DNA from: Actinomyces urinae
GTDB taxonomy: Bacteria; Actinomycetota; Actinomycetes; Actinomycetales; Actinomycetaceae
Direction of reading: 5' to 3'
Length of the DNA: 64,000 bases
Assembly: GCF_900119695.1 (NCBI RefSeq)
Contig: NZ_LT632547.1
Coordinates: 682,001-746,000 of the forward strand
The translations under genes and the position numbers were made by a program. Numbering within the stretch: the stretch's first letter is position 1; every line of letters starts with the position of its first letter. Below the pieces are notes generated by a model, which saw only the letters and a list, made by a program, of their open reading frames with translations, did no database searches and was not told the origin of the DNA. Shown here piece by piece: positions 8,219-16,619 of the stretch.

Positions 8219-9157
8219 TTAGGAGAGTTCCTCGTCGAAGAAGTCATCATCAATCTCGTATAAAACGAACTCTTCGCTCCTGTGTACGCCAACTCCGTAA
8301 GCAAGCATCAGTGCGGTGAGCTTAATCCCATCAATCAACACGATCTTCCCGTGACGATAATTCGACGCAACAGTCTTGGCTCCGGGCAGGAAGCTTGAAG
8401 TCGTAATAAATACACCTCGGTTTGCCGCACGGGAGTCTAAGGACCCGATGAAATTTCGGATCTCCGGTTCACCTACCTTGTTTGTATCCGCATATCGTTT
8501 CGCTTGAATGTAAACATTGGTAAGCCCAAGTGCATCCTGACGAATAACACCATCAATACCGCCGTCACCAGAACGCCCCACGTGTTGTTTCTCTCCGTGA
8601 GTGCCGCCGTACCCCATGGCCCATAACAGATCTATCACGGCTTTTTCGAAAAACTCAGGAGAAGAACTCTGCAAACGTTGTCGCAACGCGGTTTCGGTTT
8701 GTGCATTAAACGTACGCTCACTTGCTTCCATTATTTCGATAGGGTCACTGGCCGTATCTGATGGTCGCGTTATTGCGCTAATAGTGTCTTGTTTTCGCGC
8801 AGCAATTTCCTCTTGATAATCGCGCCACTGTTTCCACTCCATCATGTCGTTTTCGGAGTATTTCGTCAGGCCTCGCGCGTTCACGCTCAGCCCATCAGGT
8901 GATATCAAGTAATGCCCACGTCTTGGCCGCTTCAGTAACCCCGCTTGTGTTAAACCTGAACATGCCCAGTTAATTCGATTTATGTAACGGGCTTGCCCCG
9001 ACGCGATTCGCTCACTCCTTACCTGTTCTGAAAGTTGCAACTGATTGGCCACTAATTCGCATAATTTTCGAATATGTCTTTCTTCCCCATCAGCAAGAAC
9101 CTGCAACACTACAGGGCGGAACTGGTCGATCGTTGGCGTATTATCAGTCATCATCAT
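8219..9157 (-). CDS. mrr: Mrr-like type IV restriction endonuclease
   Basis: A 312-residue protein with two parts. An N-terminal Mrr_N-type winged-helix domain covers roughly residues 1-110 (RYINRINWACSGLTQAGLLKRPRRGHYLISPDG). A C-terminal Mrr catalytic domain of the PD-(D/E)xK fold follows (FFEKAVIDLLWAMGYGG, RSGDGGIDGVI, VYIQAKRYAD). The GDGGIDG aspartate and the QAK glutamine/lysine are the catalytic core, and both are intact. Mrr proteins cut modified (methylated) foreign DNA. No methyltransferase lies beside it, as expected for type IV. Three consecutive ATG codons at the start make the exact first residue ambiguous. Confidence 0.87.
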   Translation of the reverse strand: MMMTDNTPTIDQFRPVVLQVLADGEERHIRKLCELVANQLQLSEQVRSERIASGQARYINRINWACSGLTQAGLLKRPRRGHYLISPDGLSVNARGLTKYSENDMMEWKQWRDYQEEIAARKQDTISAITRPSDTASDPIEIMEASERTFNAQTETALRQRLQSSSPEFFEKAVIDLLWAMGYGGTHGEKQHVGRSGDGGIDGVIRQDALGLTNVYIQAKRYADTNKVGEPEIRNFIGSLDSRAANRGVFITTSSFLPGAKTVASNYRHGKIVLIDGIKLTALMLAYGVGVHRSEEFVLYEIDDDFFDEELS

Positions 9158-9701
9158 TACTTCTTTGCACGGAGACTCTCAGAACTCTCACATTAGTGTA
9201 ACGAAACCTAACACTGCGTATGCTGCTCACGCAGATGAGTTCTCTTCATCCTCAAATGCTACGAGGCCTCGCGCGAAGCAAGTTCTAATATTCTGATTCC
9301 CCACCTTTATGGAAACCATTAGGGCCCGTTTACCATCTTAGAGATCGAACACCGGCGGCACACCGCTTCGTCTTGTCTGCTCAGCCCAAGGTCACGTGCA
9401 CGCTCTTCCACATCATGTTTCTACGTGCCCGAGGAGGCTTCGAACCCATCCTCTAGCCGCACGTATTAATGCGATCAAAACTGGATCACGACTGCTACTT
9501 TGCCCTCTATTATGTGGGATCAAACACTCTCAGCCCGTTAGAGCGCCAATTTAGAAACAAATCCAGAAGACGCTCAGAATTTTTATATTTTTTTGCCAGA
9601 ATCGGCGGCTATTTATAGAAAGTCAATTTTCGACACGTCGGTTTTAGGGAGCATTTTTAACCAAAACGCTTCTCTAAAGTATTAGTAAAGGAGAAAACTG
9701 A
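9158..9701. other. 544-bp gap without a convincing gene
   Basis: No open frame here has a plausible start, ribosome site and protein-like composition. The last 120 bp are strongly AT-rich and should hold the promoter of the membrane protein starting at 9702, whose ribosome site AAAGGAG is at 9687-9693. A tRNA-T-loop-like string near 9435-9450 was examined and not accepted as a tRNA. Confidence 0.5.
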
Positions 9702-10658
9702 GTGTCTAAACCTTCACGAATCGTGGGGCTTGATGTAGCGCGCTCACTCGCGATCATCGGAATGATAGTTATCCACATGGCCTCGCTACTTTGGAGTACC
9801 AAAGTAATACTCTCTGGCCTACCCGCATCCTTATTTGCCATCATCGCCGGCGCGACGATGATGATCATCGGACGAAACTACACCAGCACCACTTTCTTGC
9901 GGCTGATAGCCCGAGGCGCTTTAATCATTCTCATCGGCCTGGCACTACTGCCCGTGGGTGGAGAAATTCAAGTAGTCCTCATCGTAATGGGCCTAGTAAT
10001 GATCCTGGTTTCGTGGATGCCCGCATTGGGAACATGGTGGAGGCTCGCGCTATTTATTGCTGCCACAATCGCCGCAACAGTCGTTTACGCCCCCGTCGAA
10101 CTGCCACAGATTTATCCGCTGCTGGCATGGATTGCATACTTTACCGGCGGCATGCTTCTTTTCGACGTGTACCTACGCGGCCGCCTACAGCGTAACCCCG
10201 CTGCGAACACCAGCACTAACACTCGCCTGAGCTGGATCGTATCCGCTATCAGCGTTGTCATCGCTGGTATCGGCATCTACTTCCGATTTGACCCAAACAT
10301 TCCCAGCTGGCTCAGCTTTACCGGTCACACCGGTGTTGCCGGAGAGATTATACTCTCTGTTGCCGTCGCAGCCGTGGTGATTCACCTGTGCCTGATTGTC
10401 GGAGACCGCTCTCGGATCGTGGCCTATCCTTTTGCGGCCATGGGAACAATGTCGCTAACCATTTACATTCTGCACATTCTCACAGCTTTCTACTGGCAGC
10501 AAAACGTCGCGTTGCATTCCACTTTGTCAGCAATCGGTTTCATCGTATTTTTCCTCGTCGCAGCCAGCTTGTGGAAGAAGTTCGTAGGACAGGGGCCTGC
10601 TGAGAAACTCGTTGCCACCACAATCAAGGCCATTGTTCCTTCCAAGAAAGGGAATTAA
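9702..10658 (+). CDS. Polytopic membrane protein, YeiB/HGSNAT-like (DUF1624/DUF418-type)
   Basis: A 318-residue integral membrane protein with about nine to ten helices. The opening RIVGLDVARSLAIIGMIVIHM matches proteins related to heparan-alpha-glucosaminide N-acetyltransferase and YeiB, where an RxxxLDxxRGxAxxxM-like N terminus and a histidine in helix 1 are conserved. Such proteins are proposed transmembrane acyltransferases. It starts at GTG 9702 with AAAGGAG 8 nt upstream. A secreted, anchored serine protease follows 2 nt later, so the pair are co-expressed and both act at the cell envelope. The biochemical role is not known. Confidence 0.75.
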   Translation: MSKPSRIVGLDVARSLAIIGMIVIHMASLLWSTKVILSGLPASLFAIIAGATMMIIGRNYTSTTFLRLIARGALIILIGLALLPVGGEIQVVLIVMGLVMILVSWMPALGTWWRLALFIAATIAATVVYAPVELPQIYPLLAWIAYFTGGMLLFDVYLRGRLQRNPAANTSTNTRLSWIVSAISVVIAGIGIYFRFDPNIPSWLSFTGHTGVAGEIILSVAVAAVVIHLCLIVGDRSRIVAYPFAAMGTMSLTIYILHILTAFYWQQNVALHSTLSAIGFIVFFLVAASLWKKFVGQGPAEKLVATTIKAIVPSKKGN

Positions 10659-10660
10659 CC

Positions 10661-11701
10661 GTGAAAAAAACATCTCTTTCGGTCGCTGCCTTTGTCAGCA
10701 CCACCCTGCTAATGACTGCCACTCCAGCCCTCGCACTCGAATATGGAGATCCGGCGCCAGAAAATGCGGAAAGTAGTTCCGTTGCGGCGCTCAAAATGGG
10801 CAAAATCGGCAACTTTGGTGACTGCACCGGCACACTCGTTGCCGACCAGTGGGTACTCACAGCGCGGCACTGCCTAGAGTCAGTCAACAATGAAGGAACC
10901 CAAGCACGCATCGCTGGGAAGGTCTACAACGCTGACTCCTGGGCTCTTTCGCCCACATCTGACGCGGGGTTACTTCACCTGACTGAAAAAGTCACTAACG
11001 CTACCCCTGCAAAAATCTCTCACGATACTCCAAGCCCAGGGCAGACAGGAACTCTTTACGGTTGGAGTAGCAGCTCATCCATGGCACGATCCGGACAGCT
11101 ACCAATGGCCAAAATGGTTGTCAAAGAGCTACTAGGTGGCGCGCCTTCCGGTTCTGACACGCCAAGTGCTCCCGAAACTCCTTCCGATTCCGAGGCTCCT
11201 ACCGGCGCTGACACGTCTACCGAGACTGCCCCGCCACAGGCTTTACAGTCGGCACCTGGAATGTCGCAGTCCGGCCAAACCGAATCTAATCCTGAGGGGA
11301 TGGAGGAGGTCCCAGCTGACAACTCCATACAGCCTAGGATCGAAACCTCCATCCTGGATGTGGAATCAGTTTCTGGAGCTGGCATGCAGGGCGGTGACTC
11401 TGGTGGCCCGTTCTTTGTAGACGGTAAACTTGCCGGACTTGCAACCGCAGGAACTGCTAATGGGGACCCAGACTTACCCTCCCCCAGTGCCGCAATCACC
11501 ACCATTGCGGGCACCGCTGAATGGATCGACAACATTATCTCTGGCCGCGACACCCAAAGCGTTCTAACCGCAGAAAACACTCCTGCGCCGCCGAAGAACA
11601 TTCAAACCAGCGGCGATAACATTTGGGGCTACCTAGCGATCGCATTCGTAGGCCTTGCTGTTGCAGCAGCCGGATCACGTATCCGCAATGCGCGCCAGTA
11701 A
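10661..11701 (+). CDS. Membrane-anchored trypsin-like (S1) serine protease
   Basis: A 346-residue protein with a signal peptide (cleavage expected after ATPALA, residue about 26), a chymotrypsin-fold domain and a C-terminal membrane helix (IWGYLAIAFVGLAVAAAG) ending in RIRNARQ. The catalytic triad is visible: H70 in LTARHC, D101 in TSDAGLL and S247 in GGDSGGP. Between the Asp and Ser segments, residues about 160-225 are a low-complexity Ser/Pro/Thr/Glu-rich insertion, which is unusual inside this fold. The start is GTG at 10661 with a GAAAGGG-type site. It is probably an extracellular protease held at the membrane; its target is unknown. Confidence 0.85.
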   Translation: MKKTSLSVAAFVSTTLLMTATPALALEYGDPAPENAESSSVAALKMGKIGNFGDCTGTLVADQWVLTARHCLESVNNEGTQARIAGKVYNADSWALSPTSDAGLLHLTEKVTNATPAKISHDTPSPGQTGTLYGWSSSSSMARSGQLPMAKMVVKELLGGAPSGSDTPSAPETPSDSEAPTGADTSTETAPPQALQSAPGMSQSGQTESNPEGMEEVPADNSIQPRIETSILDVESVSGAGMQGGDSGGPFFVDGKLAGLATAGTANGDPDLPSPSAAITTIAGTAEWIDNIISGRDTQSVLTAENTPAPPKNIQTSGDNIWGYLAIAFVGLAVAAAGSRIRNARQ

Positions 11702-11745
11702 CAACACCTACACAGTCGCCTACAAATAGCGAATAATCCTTGAAA

Positions 11746-11775
11746 GCCGCCTCCCAGAAAATGCTGGGAGGCGGC
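11746..11775. terminator. Strong hairpin between convergent genes
   Basis: Perfect 12-bp stem: GCCGCCTCCCAG (11746-11757) pairs with CTGGGAGGCGGC (11764-11775) over a 6-nt loop. The minus-strand side is followed by TTTC. The stop codon of the minus-strand gene begins inside it, so it serves that gene and probably the protease operon too. Confidence 0.7.
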
Positions 11776-12191
11776 TAATGGTCTTGCTCCAGCACCTTTG
11801 CAAGCCGATCAGGAGGAAGCAGATCCTCAAATTCTTCCACTATGGCCCACAAGCCAAGATGTTCTGGCTTCGACTCGAATGGGTAAACCAAGTCCTCCTC
11901 ACAAATCCGGTCATCATCCTCCACAGGTAAGCAACTGGGCCACGAGCTGGAATCCCACTGCCCGTTAATCCAGTAGGCAAACCCCAAATGCATCCGTGGC
12001 TCCCACACCACGTCTTTATCGACATAGCGAATTTCTGCATCTTCACTTGGATAAAAAGCCTTCACCTCGATAGTTGCCCCAACGCGGTACCTGTCGAGCA
12101 GGCTCTGGAACAGTTCTTGTGTGCGAGCGCGCGTTCGTTCAACCAGAGGCATGAAACCATTGGTTGGATAGACTTTGATCGTCGTTGACAT
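11775..12191 (-). CDS. Conserved-looking hypothetical protein
   Basis: A 138-residue acidic, soluble protein that I do not recognise. It is rich in Trp, Asp and Glu, has no signal peptide or membrane helix, and ends DRLAKVLEQDH. It is probably real. Codon choice is even, it fills the gap between a terminator and a promoter, and TAAAAT lies exactly 6 nt before the ATG, as in other apparently leaderless genes in this window. No function can be assigned. Confidence 0.6.
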   Translation of the reverse strand: MSTTIKVYPTNGFMPLVERTRARTQELFQSLLDRYRVGATIEVKAFYPSEDAEIRYVDKDVVWEPRMHLGFAYWINGQWDSSSWPSCLPVEDDDRICEEDLVYPFESKPEHLGLWAIVEEFEDLLPPDRLAKVLEQDH

Positions 12192-12197
12192 GCCACC

Positions 12198-12203
12198 ATT
12201 TTA
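12198..12203 (-). promoter_or_regulatory. -10 element of a leaderless gene
   Basis: On the minus strand TAAAAT is followed by six bases (GGTGGC) and then the ATG of the 138-residue gene. This puts the transcription start at or next to the start codon. Confidence 0.5.
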
Positions 12204-12295
12204 CGGATCGCAAGAATGGTTTCGTCACCAAGGAGCAACTAGAGGGCGAATACTCATACGGCTTAGAGATCAGTTCGGAACGCTGAGAGAAAGTT

Positions 12296-12433
12296 TTATT
12301 TCTTACGTTCGTCTTGTTTTCCTACGATCATGAAGCAGACGAGAGCGAGAATCCAGATGGGCAAAGTCAGCAGCATATTTCTCGTGTAGTTCTCTGTAAA
12401 CAGGATTGCGAAATCTGCAGCGACTGCGGCCAC
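12296..12433 (-). CDS. Possible small membrane protein (45 aa)
   Basis: From a GTG at 12433 the frame encodes 45 residues with two hydrophobic stretches (VAAVAADFAILF and MLLTLPIWILALVCFMIVG) and a charged tail KQDERKK, a plausible small membrane protein. The frame stays open further upstream, but that part overlaps the glycosidase start on the other strand and looks non-coding. No clear ribosome site precedes the GTG. Confidence 0.35.
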   Translation of the reverse strand: MAAVAADFAILFTENYTRNMLLTLPIWILALVCFMIVGKQDERKK

Positions 12434-12495
12434 CAGAAGCCAACGCTTTTGTAAGCCTAGCCCCGCAATCGCACCTATTTTCTGCGCATGTCCAA

Positions 12496-12501
12496 GATAA
12501 T
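12496..12501 (+). promoter_or_regulatory. -10 element of leaderless GH1 gene
   Basis: GATAAT (12496-12501), then six bases (GGGCAC), then the ATG at 12508. No Shine-Dalgarno is present. The arrangement fits a leaderless mRNA. Confidence 0.5.
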
Positions 12502-12507
12502 GGGCAC

Positions 12508-13851
12508 ATGAGCTACAAGAGCAGACCACTAAACGGCCTACTAATCGGCACCGCATCCGCAGCCACCCAAATCGAAGGCGGCGACACCAACAACAACTGG
12601 TACGAGTGGGCACAAGGCCCCAACATTGCGGACGGCTCAACTCCCTTCCGCGCAAACGATCACTGGAACCGTTGGCGCGGAGACAACGAGCTCATGGGCG
12701 AACTCGGGTTCCCAATCGCCCGCATCGGCCTCGAATGGTCGCGTATCGAACCCAAACCAGGCCACTTCGACCATACGGCAATTGACCGCTACCGCGAAGA
12801 ACTTGCCGACCTCAAAGAACGCGGAATAAAGCCCCTCGTGACGCTCCATCACTTCTCCAACCCGCTCTGGCTAGAACGAAGCGGACAGTGGACAAACCCG
12901 CTCAGTATCAAAGCCTTTCTTCGCTATGTCCGCTATGTTGTGCGAGCACTATCCGACCTCGTAGAGGAATGGGTAACAATCAACGAACCTAACGTTTACG
13001 CCACACAGGCACACCTATTCCGCGAAGGCCCGCCCGGAAACGTCAGCTTGCGTGACACCCTGAAAGTCATGCGGCACATGGCCATCGCGCACCTATACGC
13101 CTACGATCTCATCCACTCCATCACGCCAGACGCGACAGTCACTATTGCTCACCACCTGCGCAGCTTCGCTCCTCTGAACCCAAACAACCCGTGGCACAAA
13201 TTCCTCACCAGCGCGGACTCCTACCTGTTCCAAGATCAACTAACCGAAGCATTTGGCAAAGGAAAGTTTGGGCCGGTAATGGGACGCTCACCCGTACCCG
13301 AGGGACGCTACGTCGACGTCATCGGCCTCAACTACTACTCGCGTACAGCCGTTGACGGGCTCAAAGACGGTACATTCCCCGATGTTCCACTAAACGACCT
13401 CGGCTGGGAAATCTACCCGCAAGGCCTCGTTGAATGCTCCAAAAACCTGCATGAAAGGCTCGGCGTTCCCGTCTGGATCACAGAAAACGGATGCGCAGAC
13501 AACGGCGATGCGAACCACCTCGAAAGCTTCCGACCCAAATTCCTTACCGACCATCTAAGCGCCATCCTTGACTCCTCGGTGCCTATCGAACGCTACTACC
13601 ACTGGTGTTTTGTTGACAACTGGGAATGGTCCGACGGGGAAATCCCCCGCTTTGGAATTGTCTACAACGATTACGAAACGCAGCGACGCATCGTTAAGCC
13701 ATCTGGCCGCATGCTCAGCGAAATCGTGAAAAGCGGCGAGCTGAGCAGTGACATCATTGCGCGCTACACCGCGGGACAGACCTACCGCACCCCAAGCAGC
13801 GTTAACCGCGCCGGCACCAACCACACGAGCGACCCGCAGGAGAAACCGTGA
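12508..13851 (+). CDS. Glycoside hydrolase family 1 (beta-glucosidase/6-phospho-beta-glucosidase type)
   Basis: A 447-residue cytoplasmic GH1 enzyme, a normal length for the family. The N terminus LLIGTASAATQIEGG is the family signature. The acid/base glutamate is E160 in VTINEPNV and the nucleophile is E326 in WITENGC. WEWSDGE near the C terminus contributes to the sugar site. The start is the ATG at 12508; the frame is open further upstream, but that segment is not GH1-like. An MFS transporter overlaps its last four bases (GTGA). The pair would import and hydrolyse a beta-glycoside. Because the partner is a MFS carrier and not a PTS permease, an unphosphorylated substrate is more likely. 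Confidence 0.88.
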   Translation: MSYKSRPLNGLLIGTASAATQIEGGDTNNNWYEWAQGPNIADGSTPFRANDHWNRWRGDNELMGELGFPIARIGLEWSRIEPKPGHFDHTAIDRYREELADLKERGIKPLVTLHHFSNPLWLERSGQWTNPLSIKAFLRYVRYVVRALSDLVEEWVTINEPNVYATQAHLFREGPPGNVSLRDTLKVMRHMAIAHLYAYDLIHSITPDATVTIAHHLRSFAPLNPNNPWHKFLTSADSYLFQDQLTEAFGKGKFGPVMGRSPVPEGRYVDVIGLNYYSRTAVDGLKDGTFPDVPLNDLGWEIYPQGLVECSKNLHERLGVPVWITENGCADNGDANHLESFRPKFLTDHLSAILDSSVPIERYYHWCFVDNWEWSDGEIPRFGIVYNDYETQRRIVKPSGRMLSEIVKSGELSSDIIARYTAGQTYRTPSSVNRAGTNHTSDPQEKP

Positions 13852-15089
13852 GTGAGCAGCGCCCGCTGGTAACCCGAGGCTGGATAGCCTCCTTTGGCGT
13901 CATGTACCTGGGCATAAACATCGCCTGGGCCGCGCCCTCCCAGCTTCTGATTGCCAACCAAATCCTCGCCTGGCACCCCGCCGACAAAGAGGCGCGCCTG
14001 GCATTCATCATGGCGCTCGGAGGCTTCCTCGGCCTCATCGCCGGCCCCCTCGTTGGCATTTTCTCTGACAAAACCCGTAGCCGGCTAGGCAGACGCGCCC
14101 CCTGGATCATCATCGGTTCCATCGGCTCGGCAAGTACTCTGCTTGCATTGGCTTTCGCACCCGGATACGTGTGGCTGGTGGTCGGCTGGTGCATATTCCA
14201 AATGCTGGTTGCCGCGCCCGTTACCGCCTCACAAGCAATCCCACCAGACCGGGTTAACCACTCCCAATACGGGGTAGTCTCCGGCGTCATGGGAATCAGC
14301 TGGACGATGGCTCTAGTTGTGGGCACGCTACTGGGCGAAAGCCTATCGATCAAGGCAGCCTACATCACCAGCGCTACCCTCATGATCCTGCTGTGCCTGC
14401 CCTACCTGATAAGACACAACCGGACATCTATAAACACAGAGACAACCGAAGGCGCGTTTGCCGGCGCGATTATGGAAGCCGAGGTTGCCGGCGGACTCAC
14501 CACCAAAGACGCCACCGGCATAGCGGCCTACCGCGACTTCACATGGGTGTTCATCTCTCGCCTTGCCGCCACTTTGGGTAACACGGTTGCGCTTTTCTAC
14601 CTGCTTTACTTCCTGCGCGACCAAATCAAACTCGAAGACCCCGACCTAGGTGTACTGCAACTAACCGTCATTTACGCGGTTGTCGTTATTATTGCCTCAA
14701 TTATCTCGGGTAAAGCATCCGACAAGGTGGGGCGGCGCAAACCGTTTGTACTGTTTAGCTGTCTTGGCATCGCCGTAGCGTGTCTACTCATGGCGTGGGC
14801 AACCAACTACACAATCGTGATCATTGCAGCCATCATTTTGGGCGCCAGTTGGGGCATCTTTACGGCAATCGACCAAGCGCTAATCAATCAAGTGCTCCCC
14901 TCCGCTTCAAGCCGCGGACGCGACATTGGCATCATGGCCATCGCGGTTGCCACCCCCAACCTGGCATCGCCTATGCTCGCCGCATTCGCCCTGCTAGTAC
15001 TGGGCGGTTATCCTGGCCTCTACGTAATGTCAGCATCGCTTGCACTAGTCGGTGGAATATCCGTAATGATGGTGCGAGGAAGCCGGTAA
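13848..15089 (+). CDS. MFS transporter, sugar/glycoside type
   Basis: A 413-residue carrier with twelve predicted helices in two halves. The loop SDKTRSRLGRRAPWIIIG between helices 2 and 3 is the MFS motif A, in the form seen in GPH/sucrose-type carriers, and SGKASDKVGRRKPFVLFS repeats it in the second half. The start is GTG at 13848, overlapping the glycosidase stop as GTGA, so translation is coupled. It probably imports the beta-glycoside that the upstream enzyme hydrolyses. Confidence 0.85.
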   Translation: MSEQRPLVTRGWIASFGVMYLGINIAWAAPSQLLIANQILAWHPADKEARLAFIMALGGFLGLIAGPLVGIFSDKTRSRLGRRAPWIIIGSIGSASTLLALAFAPGYVWLVVGWCIFQMLVAAPVTASQAIPPDRVNHSQYGVVSGVMGISWTMALVVGTLLGESLSIKAAYITSATLMILLCLPYLIRHNRTSINTETTEGAFAGAIMEAEVAGGLTTKDATGIAAYRDFTWVFISRLAATLGNTVALFYLLYFLRDQIKLEDPDLGVLQLTVIYAVVVIIASIISGKASDKVGRRKPFVLFSCLGIAVACLLMAWATNYTIVIIAAIILGASWGIFTAIDQALINQVLPSASSRGRDIGIMAIAVATPNLASPMLAAFALLVLGGYPGLYVMSASLALVGGISVMMVRGSR

Positions 15090-15111
15090 GCGAAACGCTA
15101 AGCAATCTGGC

Positions 15112-15139
15112 CTCACGCCCTCCAAACACGGGCGTTGAG
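15112..15139. terminator. Hairpin between convergent MFS and membrane-protein genes
   Basis: CTCA-CGCCC (15112-15120) pairs with GGGCG-TTGAG (15130-15139), with one bulged base. It lies between two convergent stops. There is no clear T-run. Confidence 0.4.
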
Positions 15140-15152
15140 CGCTCGGCCTCAG

Positions 15153-16400
15153 TTAGACCGTGTACTGGAGAGCGATGCGATCTTCCGGATGACGATCATT
15201 CAGATAGAGGACGGCCAGGAAGTACCACTCCGCTGGTTTCATCAAAACCCACACCACATCAGCCGCCCACTGTGATCTGATCAGCTTGGCAATCGGGAAA
15301 CCATACGTGTCATACAAGCGACGAATAACCCGATGAGTTCTGGGCACACGTTCTTCCAACACCTGCTCAAACGCATTTGCCACAAGCAACTGACGATTCA
15401 CAACTACTGGCCGACCATGACGCAAACCCATGCGAATCGGCTTTACCACCGCTCGATGTCCGCCGGCGGCCACAGTGCAAAGATAGTGCTCGTCAAAAGA
15501 CACATTCTGGGGAGCAACCTGCTGCGACAGGTTCCAGTCACTGGTCTCTGTAAATGCCCTCACCACCATGCTCGGCGACTGGCCAAATAAAGCTAGAATC
15601 CCGACCACCACGGCAAGTAGCGGGAGTGCTACCACGAACCCTAGAAGCGGCCAGCGTTTCGCATCTGCCACCATTGCATCGAGTTTGCTCAATATCGAGG
15701 AGCCATCGATGCGGCCTCGTCTATCTTCATCAGCTTCGTAGGCGCGCACTTGGATCGCAACTATTTTCACCACAATTGCAAGGATGGCCAGTAGAGGGAG
15801 AATCAGCAACGCATCTAGGGCGGTTTCAAAAGTTGTGATCTGGATAGTCCAGGCCAGGCCGAGCGCAGTGCCCAAGTAGAGCCCCGCAATCGCAATCACA
15901 ACTACGAGGGGCGGCAACTGCTTGGCTTCGTTAAATCGTAAAAGGAGGAACCCGATCACGAACAGTAGAGAGATGAACAGCACGTGTGGCCATGCCCGCG
16001 TGTAAATCGGCGCGTGGGTTTGGGAATTCACCAGCTGAACGTGCCAGTCCGCAGTAGGCACAACCTCTTTGAAACCCTCTAGGTATACAAACTCATAAAC
16101 CACTATGACGCACAAGGTCCAGACGTCCAGACCAGCATCTAAAACCGACAGGTCCTTACCGCTCGCCGCTTTTGCCGCACGGATTATTTGACTGACAGTC
16201 AGCGCTACTGGGTAGCCAGCCGCGAGCGCTATCAGGGCTCCTCCAAGCAGAATCTCAACCAGAGTCTGCCCGAGGGCCTGCCCCGCGCCCGAGGGAGGTT
16301 GGGATACGAGGCTGGCAATCGCTCCGGCAATTCCGATCAACAAGGCCAAAACGATTCGCGAAAAAGAGGGGTGCTTACTGGCGTAGCGGTACATCTTCAC
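15153..16400 (-). CDS. Multi-pass membrane protein of unknown function
   Basis: About 415 residues that I do not recognise. There are roughly seven to eight hydrophobic segments: two pairs near the N terminus, then clusters around VLFISLLFVIGFLLL, LVVVIAIAGLYLGTALGLAW, ALLILPLLAILAIVVKIVAIQV and LLGFVVALPLLAVVVGILALFG. A C-terminal soluble domain of about 130 residues follows, rich in Arg and His. GAGGAGG precedes two possible starts, GTG at 16400 and ATG at 16394. It stands alone between a convergent carrier and a cyclase gene. Confidence 0.65.
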   Translation of the reverse strand: MKMYRYASKHPSFSRIVLALLIGIAGAIASLVSQPPSGAGQALGQTLVEILLGGALIALAAGYPVALTVSQIIRAAKAASGKDLSVLDAGLDVWTLCVIVVYEFVYLEGFKEVVPTADWHVQLVNSQTHAPIYTRAWPHVLFISLLFVIGFLLLRFNEAKQLPPLVVVIAIAGLYLGTALGLAWTIQITTFETALDALLILPLLAILAIVVKIVAIQVRAYEADEDRRGRIDGSSILSKLDAMVADAKRWPLLGFVVALPLLAVVVGILALFGQSPSMVVRAFTETSDWNLSQQVAPQNVSFDEHYLCTVAAGGHRAVVKPIRMGLRHGRPVVVNRQLLVANAFEQVLEERVPRTHRVIRRLYDTYGFPIAKLIRSQWAADVVWVLMKPAEWYFLAVLYLNDRHPEDRIALQYTV

Positions 16401-16512
16401 TTGTCCTCCTCTCCTGCAAAACACGATACACGCGTTTTCTGGAGTCTTGAACCAACGCAGGACGATGCGGCCGCGTATTGATTAGCTTCATTGACACCGA
16501 ATACGCAACAGA

Positions 16513-16543
16513 GGCGCGACTCCAGATAGTTTGAAGTCGCGCC
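16513..16543 (-). terminator. Hairpin downstream of the cyclase-family gene
   Basis: GGCGCGACT (16513-16521) pairs perfectly with AGTCGCGCC (16535-16543) across a 13-nt loop. It lies about 77 bp past the stop of the minus-strand cyclase gene. No T-run follows, so it is only a possible terminator. Confidence 0.4.
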
Positions 16544-16619
16544 CCGCATACGCGCATGGTTAGCGAATCTTGTTGATCACCGCTGTAGTTCGCTCTACAA
16601 CGAGTTGCACCCTACCGGG

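Noticed and set aside
9400-9480. tRNA-like T-loop string (TTCGAAC) in the gap before 9702
   Set aside because: No matching acceptor, D or anticodon stems could be folded around it on either strand.
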